A stretch of 64,000 nucleotides of DNA from Pseudomonas fluorescens Q2-87 (GCF_000281895.1 NZ_CM001558.1:5894556-5958555); one strand, 5' to 3'. Shown: positions 49,847-58,438, counted from the stretch's first letter. Made by a program: numbers and translations. Notes: a model not told the origin generated them from the sequence alone.

Positions 49847-49862
49847 TGGCATGCAAATTGCT
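49847..49862 (+). promoter_or_regulatory. Sigma-54 promoter of glnA
   Basis: TGGCATGCAAATTGCT has GG and GC at exact -24/-12 spacing and fits TGGCACG-N4-TTGCW with one mismatch. Transcription should start near 49873, leaving a leader of about 85 bases before glnA. Confidence 0.88.
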
Positions 49863-49958
49863 CCCTTGTGAGGCAGGTTGCCTTGGCAGAGTATTCGCGC
49901 CGGCATCACCCATATCTAAGGGCACTCCACTACCCGCCCGAAGCCACCCGGAGGACAT

Positions 49959-51365
49959 ATGTCGAAGTCGGTTCAACTCATCAAAGATCATGACGTCAAG
50001 TGGATTGATCTGCGCTTCACTGACACCAAAGGTACTCAACATCACGTGACCATGCCGGCCCGTGATGCGCTGGACGACGAATTCTTTGAAATCGGCAAAA
50101 TGTTCGACGGCTCCTCCATCTCCGGCTGGAAAGGCATCGAAGCTTCCGACATGATCCTGATGCCGGACGACGAAACCGCGGTCCTGGACCCGTTCACCGA
50201 AGAGCCGACCCTGATCCTGGTCTGCGACATCATCGAACCTTCGACCATGCAAGGCTATGACCGCGACCCACGCGCCATCGCCCACCGTGCCGAGGAATAC
50301 CTGAAGTCCACCGGTATCGGCGACACCGCTTTCTTCGGCCCGGAGCCTGAGTTCTTCATCTTCGACGAAGTGAAATTCAAGTCCGATATTTCCGGCTCGA
50401 TGTTCAAGATTTTCTCCGAGCAAGGTTCGTGGATGTCCGACCAGGACGTGGAAGGCGGCAACAAAGGCCACCGTCCAGGCGTGAAAGGCGGCTACTTCCC
50501 AGTTCCACCGTTCGACCACGACCACGAAATCCGTACCTCCATGTGCAACGCACTGGAAGAGATGGGCCAGACTGTCGAAGTTCACCACCACGAAGTGGCA
50601 ACTGCCGGCCAGAACGAAATCGGCGTGAAATTCAACACGCTGGTCAAGAAGGCTGACGAAGTCCAGACCCTGAAGTACTGCGTACACAACGTTGCCGATG
50701 CATACGGTCGTACCGCAACCTTCATGCCTAAGCCTCTGTACGGCGACAACGGTTCGGGCATGCACGTCCACATGTCGATTTCCAAAGACGGCAAGAACAC
50801 CTTCGCCGGCGAAGGCTATGCCGGTCTGTCGGACACCGCCCTGTACTTCATCGGCGGTATCATCAAGCACGGTAAGGCCCTGAACGGCTTCACCAACCCG
50901 TCGACCAACTCCTACAAGCGTCTGGTACCAGGTTTCGAAGCTCCGGTCATGCTGGCCTACTCGGCTCGCAACCGTTCCGCCTCGATCCGTATTCCTTACG
51001 TGAACAGCCCTAAGGCACGCCGTATCGAAGCGCGCTTCCCGGATCCGGCTGCCAACCCATACCTGGCCTTCGCTGCACTGATGATGGCCGGCCTGGACGG
51101 TATCCAGAACAAGATCCACCCTGGCGATGCTGCCGACAAAAACCTGTATGACCTGCCGCCTGAAGAGGCCAAGGAAATTCCACAGGTGTGTGGCAGCCTG
51201 AAAGAAGCCCTGGAAGAGCTGGACAAGGGCCGTGCGTTCCTGACCAAGGGCGGCGTATTCAGCGATGACTTCATCGACGCTTACATCGCACTGAAAAGCG
51301 AAGAAGAAATCAAGGTTCGTACCTTCGTACACCCACTGGAATACGAGCTGTACTACAGCTGCTGA
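49959..51365 (+). CDS. glnA: Glutamine synthetase, type I
   Basis: ATP-dependent ammonia assimilation enzyme (468 aa, dodecamer). It has the latch start [17 protein letters not shown], the substrate loop [10 protein letters not shown], the ATP site [19 protein letters not shown] and the adenylylation tyrosine in [17 protein letters not shown] lies just before the ATG. The sigma-54 promoter implies induction under nitrogen limitation. It should capture ammonia released by HutH and HutF. Confidence 0.98.
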   Translation: MSKSVQLIKDHDVKWIDLRFTDTKGTQHHVTMPARDALDDEFFEIGKMFDGSSISGWKGIEASDMILMPDDETAVLDPFTEEPTLILVCDIIEPSTMQGYDRDPRAIAHRAEEYLKSTGIGDTAFFGPEPEFFIFDEVKFKSDISGSMFKIFSEQGSWMSDQDVEGGNKGHRPGVKGGYFPVPPFDHDHEIRTSMCNALEEMGQTVEVHHHEVATAGQNEIGVKFNTLVKKADEVQTLKYCVHNVADAYGRTATFMPKPLYGDNGSGMHVHMSISKDGKNTFAGEGYAGLSDTALYFIGGIIKHGKALNGFTNPSTNSYKRLVPGFEAPVMLAYSARNRSASIRIPYVNSPKARRIEARFPDPAANPYLAFAALMMAGLDGIQNKIHPGDAADKNLYDLPPEEAKEIPQVCGSLKEALEELDKGRAFLTKGGVFSDDFIDAYIALKSEEEIKVRTFVHPLEYELYYSC

Positions 51366-51401
51366 TCCGGTAGCGTCGCAACACGCGGCGTGAATAAAGA
51401 G

Positions 51402-51426
51402 AGGCCTCCTTCGGGAGGCCTTTTTT
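51402..51426 (+). terminator. Rho-independent terminator of glnA
   Basis: AGGCCTCC (51402-51409), a TTCG tetraloop and GGAGGCCT (51414-51421) are followed by a T-run, 37 bases after the glnA stop. Confidence 0.93.
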
Positions 51427-51485
51427 ATGGGTGCAGGTTACGTGCATGATGGCTAGTCGCTCCCCCATCGAAGACGAGACTGCCC

Positions 51486-52043
51486 ATGACTTTGCGCTTC
51501 AAACTCGGCCTTGCGCTCTGCGCCACGCTGTCGGCCGCCACCGCCCAAGCCTCCCCAGCCCCCGCCGACCTGACTCCGCTGCTTAACGCCATCGGCGAAC
51601 GCCTGGCCATCGCCGATCAAGTGGCGCTGAGCAAATGGGACAGCCATAAACCGGTGGAAGATCGTCAGCGCGAGCGTGAGGTCATTGCCGCCGCCGTCGC
51701 CCAGGCGCCGAACTACAAGCTGAGCGGCGAAACGGTGGAAGCGTTTTTCAGCGCCCAGATAGAAGCGAACAAATTGGTGCAATACATCAACTTGTCCGAC
51801 TGGAGCCTGGAAGGAAAGGCCCCGGACCTTCCGCGTCCGGACTTGGTGAAAGAGATTCGGCCGAAACTCGACCTGTTGCAAAAACGCCTGTTGCAGCAAC
51901 TGGCCGACTTCGCCCCCTACCGCACCGACCCACAATGCCCGCAGTGGCTGGCCCAGGCCACCCACCATAACAAGCAGCACCCCGTGCACCGGCTCGCGCT
52001 TATCCGGGCGACCGCAGAGCTGTGCATCGCGCCAAAAGCCTGA
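51486..52043 (+). CDS. Periplasmic chorismate mutase (AroQ gamma type)
   Basis: 185-residue secreted chorismate mutase converting chorismate to prephenate. A signal peptide (LGLALCATLSAATAQA) is followed by the all-helical AroQ domain. That domain contains LLNAIGERLAIADQVALSKWD with the active-site Arg and Lys, DRQREREVIAA, and FFSAQIEANKLVQY with the late Glu/Lys region. Cysteines near the end (PQCPQW, ELCIA) fit the disulfide of the exported class. The role of a periplasmic enzyme is unclear; it lies between glnA and the DUF4124 genes without evident linkage. Confidence 0.9.
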   Translation: MTLRFKLGLALCATLSAATAQASPAPADLTPLLNAIGERLAIADQVALSKWDSHKPVEDRQREREVIAAAVAQAPNYKLSGETVEAFFSAQIEANKLVQYINLSDWSLEGKAPDLPRPDLVKEIRPKLDLLQKRLLQQLADFAPYRTDPQCPQWLAQATHHNKQHPVHRLALIRATAELCIAPKA

Positions 52044-52063
52044 GCCAAGCGACGCATATCCCG

Positions 52064-52152
52064 TGTGGGAGCGGGCTTGCTCGCGAAGGGGCCAGTACCG
52101 CCAACATCCAAGTGACTGACACACCGCTTTCGCGAGCAAGCCCGCTCCCACA
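52064..52152. repeat. REP doublet, GGGAGCGGGCTTGCTCGCGA family
   Basis: Inverted arms TGTGGGAGCGGGCTTGCTCG and CGAGCAAGCCCGCTCCCACA, with a 47-base spacer, lie 20 bases after the chorismate mutase stop. Confidence 0.92.
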
Positions 52153-52233
52153 GAGGTTGCGCGCAACAACTTGGGCCAATGCCCCTCCCTGACCTATGCT
52201 GAAACCCAACACTTTTAGTTTTCGGTCAATTTT

Positions 52234-52749
52234 ATGGGTCGTGGTTTTACAGCATTGTTGCTGCTGTTGGCGCTGCCTGCCGGCGCGCAGATCTACAAGT
52301 ACACCGACGCCGACGGCAACACCGCCTACAGTAACCAACCTCCCCAGGGCGTACCGGCCCAGGCGGTGGAACTGCCGCCGCTCAACAGCATTGAGCGCCA
52401 GGCTCCCGCCGGACCGGGCGCTCCGCCAGCCCCTGCGGACAGGGACGAGCCGGGCAACGCCTACGAGACACTGGAACTGACGGACATCCCCACCGACGAG
52501 GCGCTACGCGCCAACAACGGCACCTTCACCGTAGGTGTCCGGACCCGACCGCGCCTGCAAAGCCCTCACCAATTCCGGCTGCTCCTGGACGGGCAACCCT
52601 ACGGCCAGCCGACCAATGTCCCACGCCTGCAACTGGTGAATGTCGATCGGGGCGAGCACAGCCTGGCGGTCCAAGTCATAGATGGGGATAACCTCGTGCA
52701 ACAGAGCGAGACCGTTATGTTCACCGTCCAACGGGTGCACCAGCCATGA
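52234..52749 (+). CDS. Exported DUF4124 domain protein (first of pair)
   Basis: 171 residues. A signal peptide (FTALLLLLALPAGAQ) precedes the DUF4124 domain IYKYTDADGNTAYSNQPPQG. A proline-rich linker and a C-terminal beta domain follow (LLDGQPYGQPTNVPRLQLVNVDRGEHSLAVQV), resembling part of an Ig-like fold. Periplasmic; function unknown. It overlaps the next gene, of the same architecture, by 4 bases, so they are probably an ancient tandem duplicate. No ribosome site is evident at the ATG. Confidence 0.88.
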   Translation: MGRGFTALLLLLALPAGAQIYKYTDADGNTAYSNQPPQGVPAQAVELPPLNSIERQAPAGPGAPPAPADRDEPGNAYETLELTDIPTDEALRANNGTFTVGVRTRPRLQSPHQFRLLLDGQPYGQPTNVPRLQLVNVDRGEHSLAVQVIDGDNLVQQSETVMFTVQRVHQP

Positions 52750-53369
52750 TTCGCTGGCTGTTAGCGCTGGCGCTGTCGCTGGCCGCGCTGCCTGGGGTGG
52801 CGCAGGTCTATACCTACATCGACGCCCAGGGCAATCGCGTCTTCACCGACCAGCCGCGCCCCAGCAATGCGAAAAAAATACAACTTTCACCCGGCAACCG
52901 AATGCCGACGCCGCGCACCAGCACAAACTCGGCACCCACCGCCCAAGCCCAACCCGAGCCGCTGTTTCATTACGAAATGCTCCGGCTATTGATTCCAGAG
53001 CCGGACGCGACGATACGCAGCACCGAAGGACAGCTGATTGTCACGGCAATCAGCGAACCCAGCCTGAAGAAAGGCCACCGCTATCGCCTGCTGCTCGACG
53101 GCCAGCCGACCGGCGCGCCGGGGCCGAGCCCGGTATTTGCCCTGAGCAATGTCGACCGGGGCACTCATCATCTGGCGGTGGAAATCCTCGATGAGCAAGA
53201 CCGCATCGTCGAACGTACCGCCAACCAGCCGTTTCACATGCAGCGCATGTCCCTGGCGCAAAAGCGCCGCGTCAAACCCTGCGCCTTGGCCGATTACGGC
53301 CAGCGCCCGGAATGCCCCCTCGCCGAAAAACCTGAAGAAGAAAAAAGCAGCATCCTGCCCTTCTTTTAA
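52746..53369 (+). CDS. Exported DUF4124 domain protein (second of pair)
   Basis: 207 residues, the same architecture as its neighbour. A signal peptide (LLALALSLAALPGVAQ) precedes the DUF4124 block VYTYIDAQGNRVFTDQPRP. A linker and the domain with LLLDGQPTGAPGPSPVFALSNVDRGTHHLAVEI follow. A basic, cysteine-containing C-terminal tail ends the protein. The ATG overlaps the preceding stop by 4 bases. It ends 16 bases before the NtrC site of the ntrB promoter. Function unknown. Confidence 0.88.
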   Translation: MIRWLLALALSLAALPGVAQVYTYIDAQGNRVFTDQPRPSNAKKIQLSPGNRMPTPRTSTNSAPTAQAQPEPLFHYEMLRLLIPEPDATIRSTEGQLIVTAISEPSLKKGHRYRLLLDGQPTGAPGPSPVFALSNVDRGTHHLAVEILDEQDRIVERTANQPFHMQRMSLAQKRRVKPCALADYGQRPECPLAEKPEEEKSSILPFF

Positions 53370-53385
53370 GACCGTTCAGGTTGGC

Positions 53386-53400
53386 GCACTATATTGGTGC
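53386..53400 (+). promoter_or_regulatory. NtrC binding site upstream of ntrB
   Basis: GCACTATATTGGTGC fits the NtrC consensus GCAC-N7-GTGC perfectly. It lies about 130 bases upstream of the sigma-54-like promoter, the normal enhancer distance, and implies autoregulation of ntrBC. Confidence 0.85.
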
Positions 53401-53528
53401 ACCTAATCGCACCCTTCCCAGTTTACCCACCCATTTTGGTTCGAAAATACCCGTAAAAACTGGCAAAACGCCACGCAAACGGGCGAATAACGCCTTTTTG
53501 AGGCTCTAAACGCTTCTTTTCGGAGCCT

Positions 53529-53544
53529 TGGTTTGGTTTTTGCA
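53529..53544 (+). promoter_or_regulatory. Sigma-54-like promoter of ntrBC
   Basis: TGGTTTGGTTTTTGCA keeps GG and TTGCA at -24/-12 spacing, though the CAC after GG is lost, so it may be weak. The predicted start is near 53555, about 70 bases before ntrB. Confidence 0.65.
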
Positions 53545-53622
53545 TTTTCCTCGCATCAGCGCATTAATCGCGCGCGCAATTGGGGATCCGTCCCCCGTTG
53601 TTACGCTCCAAAAGAGGTCCTG

Positions 53623-54708
53623 ATGACCATTAGCGACGCACTACACCGCTTGCTACTCGACAATCTCACCACCGCGACCATCCTGCTCGATGCCGAACTG
53701 CGCCTCGAGTACATGAACCCGGCGGCGGAGATGCTCCTGGCCGTCAGCGGCCAGCGCAGCCACGGACAGTTCATCAGCGAGTTGTTCACCGAATCCGCCG
53801 AAGCGCTCAATTCCTTGCGCCAGGCCGTTGAACAGGCCCATCCGTTCACCAAGCGCGAAGCGATGTTGACCGCCCTGACCGGTCAGACCCTGACCGTGGA
53901 CTATGCGGTCACGCCGATCCTGAACAACGGCGCAACCTTGCTGCTACTGGAGGTTCATCCGCGTGATCGCCTGCTGCGTATCACCAAGGAAGAAGCCCAG
54001 TTATCCAAGCAGGAAACCAGCAAGATGCTGGTGCGTGGCCTGGCCCACGAGATCAAGAACCCCCTTGGCGGGATTCGCGGTGCAGCGCAACTGTTGGCCC
54101 GCGAGCTGCCGGAAGAGAGCCTCAAGGACTACACCAACGTCATCATCGAGGAAGCCGACCGCTTGCGAAACCTGGTGGATCGCATGCTCGGTTCGAACAA
54201 GCTGCCGTCGCTGGCGATGTGCAATGTCCATGAAGTGCTGGAGCGCGTCGGCAGCCTGGTGGAAGCGGAAAGCCAGGGTTGCATCACCCTGGTGCGCGAC
54301 TATGACCCGAGCATTCCAGACGTGCTGATCGACCGCGAGCAAATGATCCAGGCCGTGCTGAACATCGTGCGCAACGCGATGCAAGCCATCAGCAGCCAGA
54401 ACGAGCTGCGCCTGGGCCGCATCAGCCTGCGCACCCGCGCCATGCGCCAATTCACTATCGGCCATGTGCGCCATCGCTTGGTGACCAAGATCGAGATCAT
54501 CGACAACGGCCCGGGCATCCCTGCCGAGCTGCAGGAAACCATTTTCTTTCCCATGGTCAGTGGCCGCCCGGACGGTACCGGGCTCGGCCTTGCCATTACC
54601 CAGAACATCATCAGTCAGCACCAGGGCTTGATCGAATGTGAAAGCCACCCCGGCCACACCACTTTCTCGATCTTCCTGCCACTGGAACAAGGAGCCACAT
54701 CGACATGA
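53623..54708 (+). CDS. ntrB: Nitrogen regulation sensor kinase NtrB
   Basis: Cytoplasmic histidine kinase/phosphatase (361 aa; also called glnL) that reads PII status and controls NtrC. A PAS domain lies at about 10-120 (LLDAELRLEYMNPAAEMLL). The phosphoacceptor is in GLAHEIKNPLGGIRGAAQLL, and the ATPase N, G1 and G2 boxes include IVRNAMQAI, IDNGPGIP and GRPDGTGLGLAI. The start at 53623 follows AAAGAGG; the open frame to 53533 overlaps the promoter. Its stop overlaps the ntrC start by 4 bases. Confidence 0.96.
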   Translation: MTISDALHRLLLDNLTTATILLDAELRLEYMNPAAEMLLAVSGQRSHGQFISELFTESAEALNSLRQAVEQAHPFTKREAMLTALTGQTLTVDYAVTPILNNGATLLLLEVHPRDRLLRITKEEAQLSKQETSKMLVRGLAHEIKNPLGGIRGAAQLLARELPEESLKDYTNVIIEEADRLRNLVDRMLGSNKLPSLAMCNVHEVLERVGSLVEAESQGCITLVRDYDPSIPDVLIDREQMIQAVLNIVRNAMQAISSQNELRLGRISLRTRAMRQFTIGHVRHRLVTKIEIIDNGPGIPAELQETIFFPMVSGRPDGTGLGLAITQNIISQHQGLIECESHPGHTTFSIFLPLEQGATST

Positions 54709-56141
54709 GCCGTAGTGAAACCGTGTGGATCGTCGATGACGACCGTTCAATCCGATGGGTCTTGGAAAAAGCCTTGCAACAGGAAGGCATGACCACCCAG
54801 AGCTTCGACAGCGCCGATGGGGTGATGAGTCGCCTGGCCCGTCAGCAGCCCGACGTCATCATCTCTGACATCCGCATGCCTGGCGCCAGCGGCCTGGACC
54901 TGCTCGCGCGGATTCGCGAACAGCATCCGCGTTTGCCGGTGATCATCATGACCGCCCATTCCGACCTGGACAGTGCCGTGGCGTCGTACCAGGGCGGCGC
55001 CTTCGAATACCTGCCCAAGCCGTTCGATGTCGATGAGGCGGTCTCGCTGGTCAAGCGCGCCAACCAGCACGCCCAGGAACAACAGGGTCTGGAGGAAGTG
55101 CCCGCCCTGGCCCGCACCCCGGAAATCATCGGCGAAGCGCCGGCGATGCAGGAAGTGTTTCGCGCCATCGGCCGCCTGAGTCATTCCAACATCACCGTGC
55201 TGATCAACGGCGAGTCAGGCACCGGTAAGGAATTGGTGGCCCATGCGCTGCACCGCCACAGCCCACGGGCGGCATCGCCGTTCATTGCGCTGAACATGGC
55301 GGCGATTCCCAAGGATCTGATGGAGTCCGAGCTGTTCGGTCACGAAAAAGGCGCGTTCACCGGCGCGGCCAATCTGCGGCGCGGGCGTTTTGAACAGGCC
55401 GACGGCGGCACGTTGTTCCTTGATGAAATCGGCGACATGCCGGCCGACACCCAGACCCGCTTGCTGCGCGTGCTGGCGGACGGCGAGTTTTACCGCGTGG
55501 GCGGGCATACACCGGTCAAGGTCGACGTGCGCATCATCGCGGCAACCCACCAGAATCTGGAAACCCTGGTTCACGCCGGCAAGTTCCGTGAAGACTTGTT
55601 CCACCGCCTTAACGTGATCCGCATCCATATCCCGCGCCTGGCGGACCGTCGCGAAGACATCCCGACCCTGGCCCGTCACTTCCTCAGCCGCGCGGCCCAG
55701 GAACTGGCGGTAGAGCCCAAGCTGCTCAAGAGCGAAACCGAGGAATACCTCAAGAACCTGCCGTGGCCGGGCAACGTGCGTCAGCTGGAAAACACCTGCC
55801 GCTGGATCACGGTGATGGCTTCGGGTCGTGAAGTGCACATCAGCGACCTGCCGCCGGAGTTGTTGAGCCTGCCCCAGGATTCGGCACCGGTGACCAACTG
55901 GGAACAAGCCCTGCGCCAGTGGGCCGACCAAGCCTTGGCCCGCGGTCAATCGAGCCTGCTCGACAGCGCCGTGCCGAGTTTCGAGCGGATCATGATCGAA
56001 ACCGCCCTCAAGCACACCGCCGGCCGCCGCCGCGACGCCGCCGTGTTGCTGGGCTGGGGCCGCAATACCTTGACTCGCAAGATCAAGGAATTGGGGATGA
56101 AGGTTGATGGTGGGGATGATGACGACAGCGAAGAGGGCTGA
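54705..56141 (+). CDS. ntrC: Nitrogen regulation response regulator NtrC
   Basis: Sigma-54 enhancer-binding activator (478 aa; also called glnG). The receiver domain has [12 protein letters not shown] and the phospho-Asp in [12 protein letters not shown]. The AAA+ domain has Walker [13 protein letters not shown] and the sigma-54 loop EKGAFTGA. The Fis-type helix-turn-helix is at the end ([20 protein letters not shown]). It should act at ntrB, glnA and nrsZ in this window, and possibly at hutU together with CbrB. Confidence 0.97.
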   Translation: MSRSETVWIVDDDRSIRWVLEKALQQEGMTTQSFDSADGVMSRLARQQPDVIISDIRMPGASGLDLLARIREQHPRLPVIIMTAHSDLDSAVASYQGGAFEYLPKPFDVDEAVSLVKRANQHAQEQQGLEEVPALARTPEIIGEAPAMQEVFRAIGRLSHSNITVLINGESGTGKELVAHALHRHSPRAASPFIALNMAAIPKDLMESELFGHEKGAFTGAANLRRGRFEQADGGTLFLDEIGDMPADTQTRLLRVLADGEFYRVGGHTPVKVDVRIIAATHQNLETLVHAGKFREDLFHRLNVIRIHIPRLADRREDIPTLARHFLSRAAQELAVEPKLLKSETEEYLKNLPWPGNVRQLENTCRWITVMASGREVHISDLPPELLSLPQDSAPVTNWEQALRQWADQALARGQSSLLDSAVPSFERIMIETALKHTAGRRRDAAVLLGWGRNTLTRKIKELGMKVDGGDDDDSEEG

Positions 56142-56164
56142 GCAGCCTTTGGCTCCTCGCCCCT

Positions 56165-56252
56165 TGTGGGAGCGGGCTTGCTCGCGAAAACGGTGTATCA
56201 GACAAATTGGTGTCGACTGACCCACCGCATTCGCGAGCAAGCCCGCTCCCAC
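56165..56252. repeat. REP doublet, GGGAGCGGGCTTGCTCGCGA family
   Basis: Inverted arms TGTGGGAGCGGGCTTGCTCG and CGAGCAAGCCCGCTCCCACA lie 24 bases after the ntrC stop, upstream of the nrsZ control region. Confidence 0.92.
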
Positions 56253-56265
56253 ATTGGATCTTCAT

Positions 56266-56280
56266 GCACCGCATCAATGC
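56266..56280 (+). promoter_or_regulatory. Candidate NtrC site for nrsZ
   Basis: GCACCGCATCAATGC matches GCAC-N7-GTGC in seven of eight key bases. It lies about 160 bases upstream of the nrsZ sigma-54 promoter, a workable enhancer distance. Confidence 0.55.
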
Positions 56281-56358
56281 ACTGCGAACCGCAATTGCGC
56301 ATGCACAATGAGCTAAAACCAATCGACCTAGTTCGAAAATAACCGCACAAATAAAAAC

Positions 56359-56383
56359 AAAAGCCCCGTAATACGGGGCTTTT
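56359..56383 (+). terminator. Terminator between ntrC and nrsZ
   Basis: AAAAGCCCCGT pairs with ACGGGGCTTTT around a short loop. It probably ends the ntrBC transcript and insulates nrsZ, which has its own promoter 40 bases downstream. Confidence 0.85.
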
Positions 56384-56423
56384 CGCACTGTCGGCGGATA
56401 TTTTGTGACAAACCATTAAAAAC

Positions 56424-56439
56424 TGGCACGCCCCCTGCA
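56424..56439 (+). promoter_or_regulatory. Sigma-54 promoter of nrsZ
   Basis: TGGCACGCCCCCTGCA matches TGGCACG-N4-TTGCW with one mismatch and exact spacing. The predicted RNA start is near 56450. Confidence 0.9.
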
Positions 56440-56449
56440 ATAACTCAAT

Positions 56450-56650
56450 CACTACCCAGTTTCGGGGACCTTGGTACAGGCAGGCCGGGGATTCCCCATT
56501 TTATACCGGGCTCATCGAGCCCACTGTTTTGGGGGCCTTGATACAGGCAGGTCAAGGTTTCCCTTCTTTACACCCAGGGCAGCGCCAGCCGCACGCCCTC
56601 CCGTTTTGGGGACCTTGGTACAGGCAGGCCGGGGATTCCCTCTTTTATTG
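56450..56650 (+). ncRNA. nrsZ: Nitrogen-regulated small RNA NrsZ
   Basis: RNA of about 200 nt downstream of ntrC, the site of NrsZ in P. aeruginosa, which is NtrC/RpoN-dependent and processed from repeated stem-loops. Three modules are visible at 56464-56496, 56531-56563 and 56608-56640. Each has an outer GGGGR/UUCCC stem, a one-base bulge, a 6-bp inner stem and an invariant UACAGGCAGG loop. The inner stem is CCUUGG/CCGGGG in modules 1 and 3 and CCUUGA/UCAAGG in module 2, a compensated change. U-rich sequence follows each module; the last (UCUUUUAUU) probably terminates. Ends are estimated. Confidence 0.85.
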
Positions 56651-57085
56651 CTCCTGGAGACGGACCTCCACCCGCCAGCGGTCATCGACCTCACTGGCGG
56701 TCCATTCCCCGCGCAACGGGCGCGCCGCCACCAATGTCAGCAACAACCCCTTGTCGCTCAAACGCACCCGCCAATTCACATCCTTGCCATTGACCTTGAG
56801 CTGGCCATTCTGCGGCCGGCCCTGCGCGTCGAACAACAGCGCCACCGAGCCATCGATGACCTCCCCATGCAACTTGGGCTCGTTGTTGAACCAGGCCACC
56901 AACTCGCCTTCCGTTACCTCGATCTGCTGCAATTCGTTTGGCTCGGGCGTGGTCAGGCGCCCAATCATCAGCCCGACCATCACGCCTACGATCGCCAGCG
57001 ACCCCATCACCCGAGGCATTAGCTTCGAACGCCGATCGGTTTGCGGCGTAGAATGCCGCTCATCTTTATCTGCGGAGCCGTGCAT
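56645..57085 (-). CDS. Unknown protein with one N-terminal membrane segment
   Basis: Up to 146 residues. A basic stretch (RRSKLMPR) precedes one membrane helix (VMGSLAIVGVMVGLMIG), and a soluble, probably periplasmic, domain of about 95 residues follows (ELVAWFNNEPKLHGEV, VNWRVRLSDKGLLLTL). I do not recognise a family. The ATG at 57085 lacks a ribosome site and overlaps the trmL start; 57019 (MPRVMG) may be the true start. Its last codons overlap the 3' end of nrsZ on the other strand. Confidence 0.7.
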   Translation of the reverse strand: MHGSADKDERHSTPQTDRRSKLMPRVMGSLAIVGVMVGLMIGRLTTPEPNELQQIEVTEGELVAWFNNEPKLHGEVIDGSVALLFDAQGRPQNGQLKVNGKDVNWRVRLSDKGLLLTLVAARPLRGEWTASEVDDRWRVEVRLQEQ

Positions 57086-57539
57086 GTTTCACGTCATCCT
57101 TTTTCAACCGGAAATACCGCCCAATACCGGCAACGTCATCAGGTTGTGCGCCAACAGCGGCTGCCACCTGCATTTGATCGAACCGCTGGGCTTCGAGATG
57201 GACGACAAGCGCCTGCGCCGTGCCGGACTCGACTACCACGAGTATGCCACTTTGCAGCGTCATGCAGACCTCGCCAGCTGCCTGGAAAGCCTCGGGCATC
57301 CGCGCCTGTTTGCTTTCACCACCAAGGGCTCGCGGCCATTCCATGACGCCAGTTTCGTCGCCGGCGATGCGTTCCTGTTCGGCCCGGAAAGCCGTGGCCT
57401 GCCGGCCGAGGTGCTGGACGCCCTGCCCGCCGAGCAACGCCTGCGCCTGCCGATGCGCGAAGGCTGTCGCAGCCTGAACCTGTCCAACACGGTGGCGGTG
57501 GCGGTCTACGAGGCGTGGCGGCAGAACGGATTTCAGTAA
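57084..57539 (+). CDS. trmL: tRNA (cytidine/uridine-34-2'-O)-methyltransferase
   Basis: SPOUT-class methyltransferase (151 aa) modifying the wobble base of certain leucine tRNAs. Family landmarks are FHVILFQPEIPPNTGNVIRL at the start, LFGPESRGLPAEVLD in the cofactor knot and LPMREGCRSLNLSNTVAVAV. GGAG precedes the ATG and a TAGAAT box lies about 30 bases upstream. Its start abuts the divergent unknown gene. Confidence 0.97.
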   Translation: MFHVILFQPEIPPNTGNVIRLCANSGCHLHLIEPLGFEMDDKRLRRAGLDYHEYATLQRHADLASCLESLGHPRLFAFTTKGSRPFHDASFVAGDAFLFGPESRGLPAEVLDALPAEQRLRLPMREGCRSLNLSNTVAVAVYEAWRQNGFQ

Positions 57540-57553
57540 CACCACATAACAAA

Positions 57554-57642
57554 TGTGGGAGCGGGCTTGCTCGCGAATAGGGAGTGTCAGTTGACATCAA
57601 TGTCGCCTGACACACCGCTTTCGCGGGCAAGCCCGCTCCCAC
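57554..57642. repeat. REP doublet, GGGAGCGGGCTTGCTCGCGA family
   Basis: Inverted arms TGTGGGAGCGGGCTTGCTCG and CGGGCAAGCCCGCTCCCACA lie between the convergent trmL and secB genes. Confidence 0.92.
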
Positions 57643-57657
57643 AGGGTTTGCGTCGAC

Positions 57658-58140
57658 TTATTGAACGGTCGCAGCGCCTTCCTGCTGCATGCGCTGCAAT
57701 TCTTGCGCGTACAGGGCGTCGAAGTTCACCGGGGCCAGCATCAGGGCCGGGAACGAACCGCGGGTCACCAGGCTGTCCAGGGTCTCGCGGGCATACGGGA
57801 ACAGGATGTTCGGGCAGAACGCGCCCAGGGTGTGGCTCATCGAAGCCGCGTCCAGGTTCTTGATCAGGAAGATCCCGGCCTGCTGCACTTCGGCGATGAA
57901 AGCGACTTCGTCACCGTTTTTCACGGTCACCGACAGGGTCAGCACCACTTCGTGGAAATCATCTTCCAGGGCTTTCTGGCGAGTGTTCAGGTCCAGGCCT
58001 ACGCTCGGCTCCCATTGCTGGCGAAAGATCGCCGGGCTTTTCGGGGCTTCGAAGGACAGGTCACGTACGTAGATACGCTGCAAGGAGAATTGCGGTGCGG
58101 CTTCTTCTTCGCTGGCAGCTGTGTTCTGTTGGTCAGTCAT
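57658..58140 (-). CDS. secB: Protein-export chaperone SecB
   Basis: Cytoplasmic tetrameric chaperone (160 aa) that keeps preproteins unfolded for SecA. Recognised by [19 protein letters not shown], the central [18 protein letters not shown], and [19 protein letters not shown] followed by [15 protein letters not shown] lies before the ATG. It follows grxC and the rhodanese-like gene, as in the yibN-grxC-secB order of enterobacteria. Confidence 0.97.
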   Translation of the reverse strand: MTDQQNTAASEEEAAPQFSLQRIYVRDLSFEAPKSPAIFRQQWEPSVGLDLNTRQKALEDDFHEVVLTLSVTVKNGDEVAFIAEVQQAGIFLIKNLDAASMSHTLGAFCPNILFPYARETLDSLVTRGSFPALMLAPVNFDALYAQELQRMQQEGAATVQ

Positions 58141-58181
58141 CGCAGATCCTTCTTACTTTCAGGTTCTATTGAGTAGGGAAT

Positions 58182-58436
58182 TCAGGCCTTGAGCATCGCG
58201 TCGAGCTTGCCGGCGCGCTCCAGGGCGAACAGATCATCGCAGCCGCCCACGTGCGTGCTGCCGATCCAGATCTGCGGCACAGATGTACGTCCGGCCTTCT
58301 GGGTCATTTCGGCGCGCAATTGCGGCTTGCCGTCGACCTTGATCTCTTCGAAAGCCACGCCTTTGTTCTGGAGCAGGAACTTGGCTCTGGAGCAATAGGG
58401 GCAGTAATCGCTGGAATAGACAACAACGTGGGGCAT
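58182..58436 (-). CDS. grxC: Glutaredoxin 3
   Basis: Small dithiol oxidoreductase (84 aa) with the active site YCPYC in VVYSSDYCPYCSRAK, the cis-proline region TSVPQIWIGS and the GGCDDL glutathione site. The ATG at 58436 gives the usual family length. A GTG at 58442 that overlaps the upstream stop would add two residues. Middle gene of the rhodanese-like, grxC, secB set. Confidence 0.96.
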   Translation of the reverse strand: MPHVVVYSSDYCPYCSRAKFLLQNKGVAFEEIKVDGKPQLRAEMTQKAGRTSVPQIWIGSTHVGGCDDLFALERAGKLDAMLKA

Positions 58437-58438
58437 TT

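Noticed and set aside
49674..51332. 552-codon open frame opposite glnA
   Set aside because: Antisense shadow of glutamine synthetase that also covers the sigma-54 promoter region.
56083..56388. 101-codon open frame on the minus strand after ntrC
   Set aside because: It runs through a terminator and a REP doublet and has no ribosome site or homology that I can recognise.
56464..56640. CRISPR-like array of three repeats with spacers
   Set aside because: The repeats vary in compensated stem positions, the spacings differ, no cas genes are near, and position and promoter match nrsZ.
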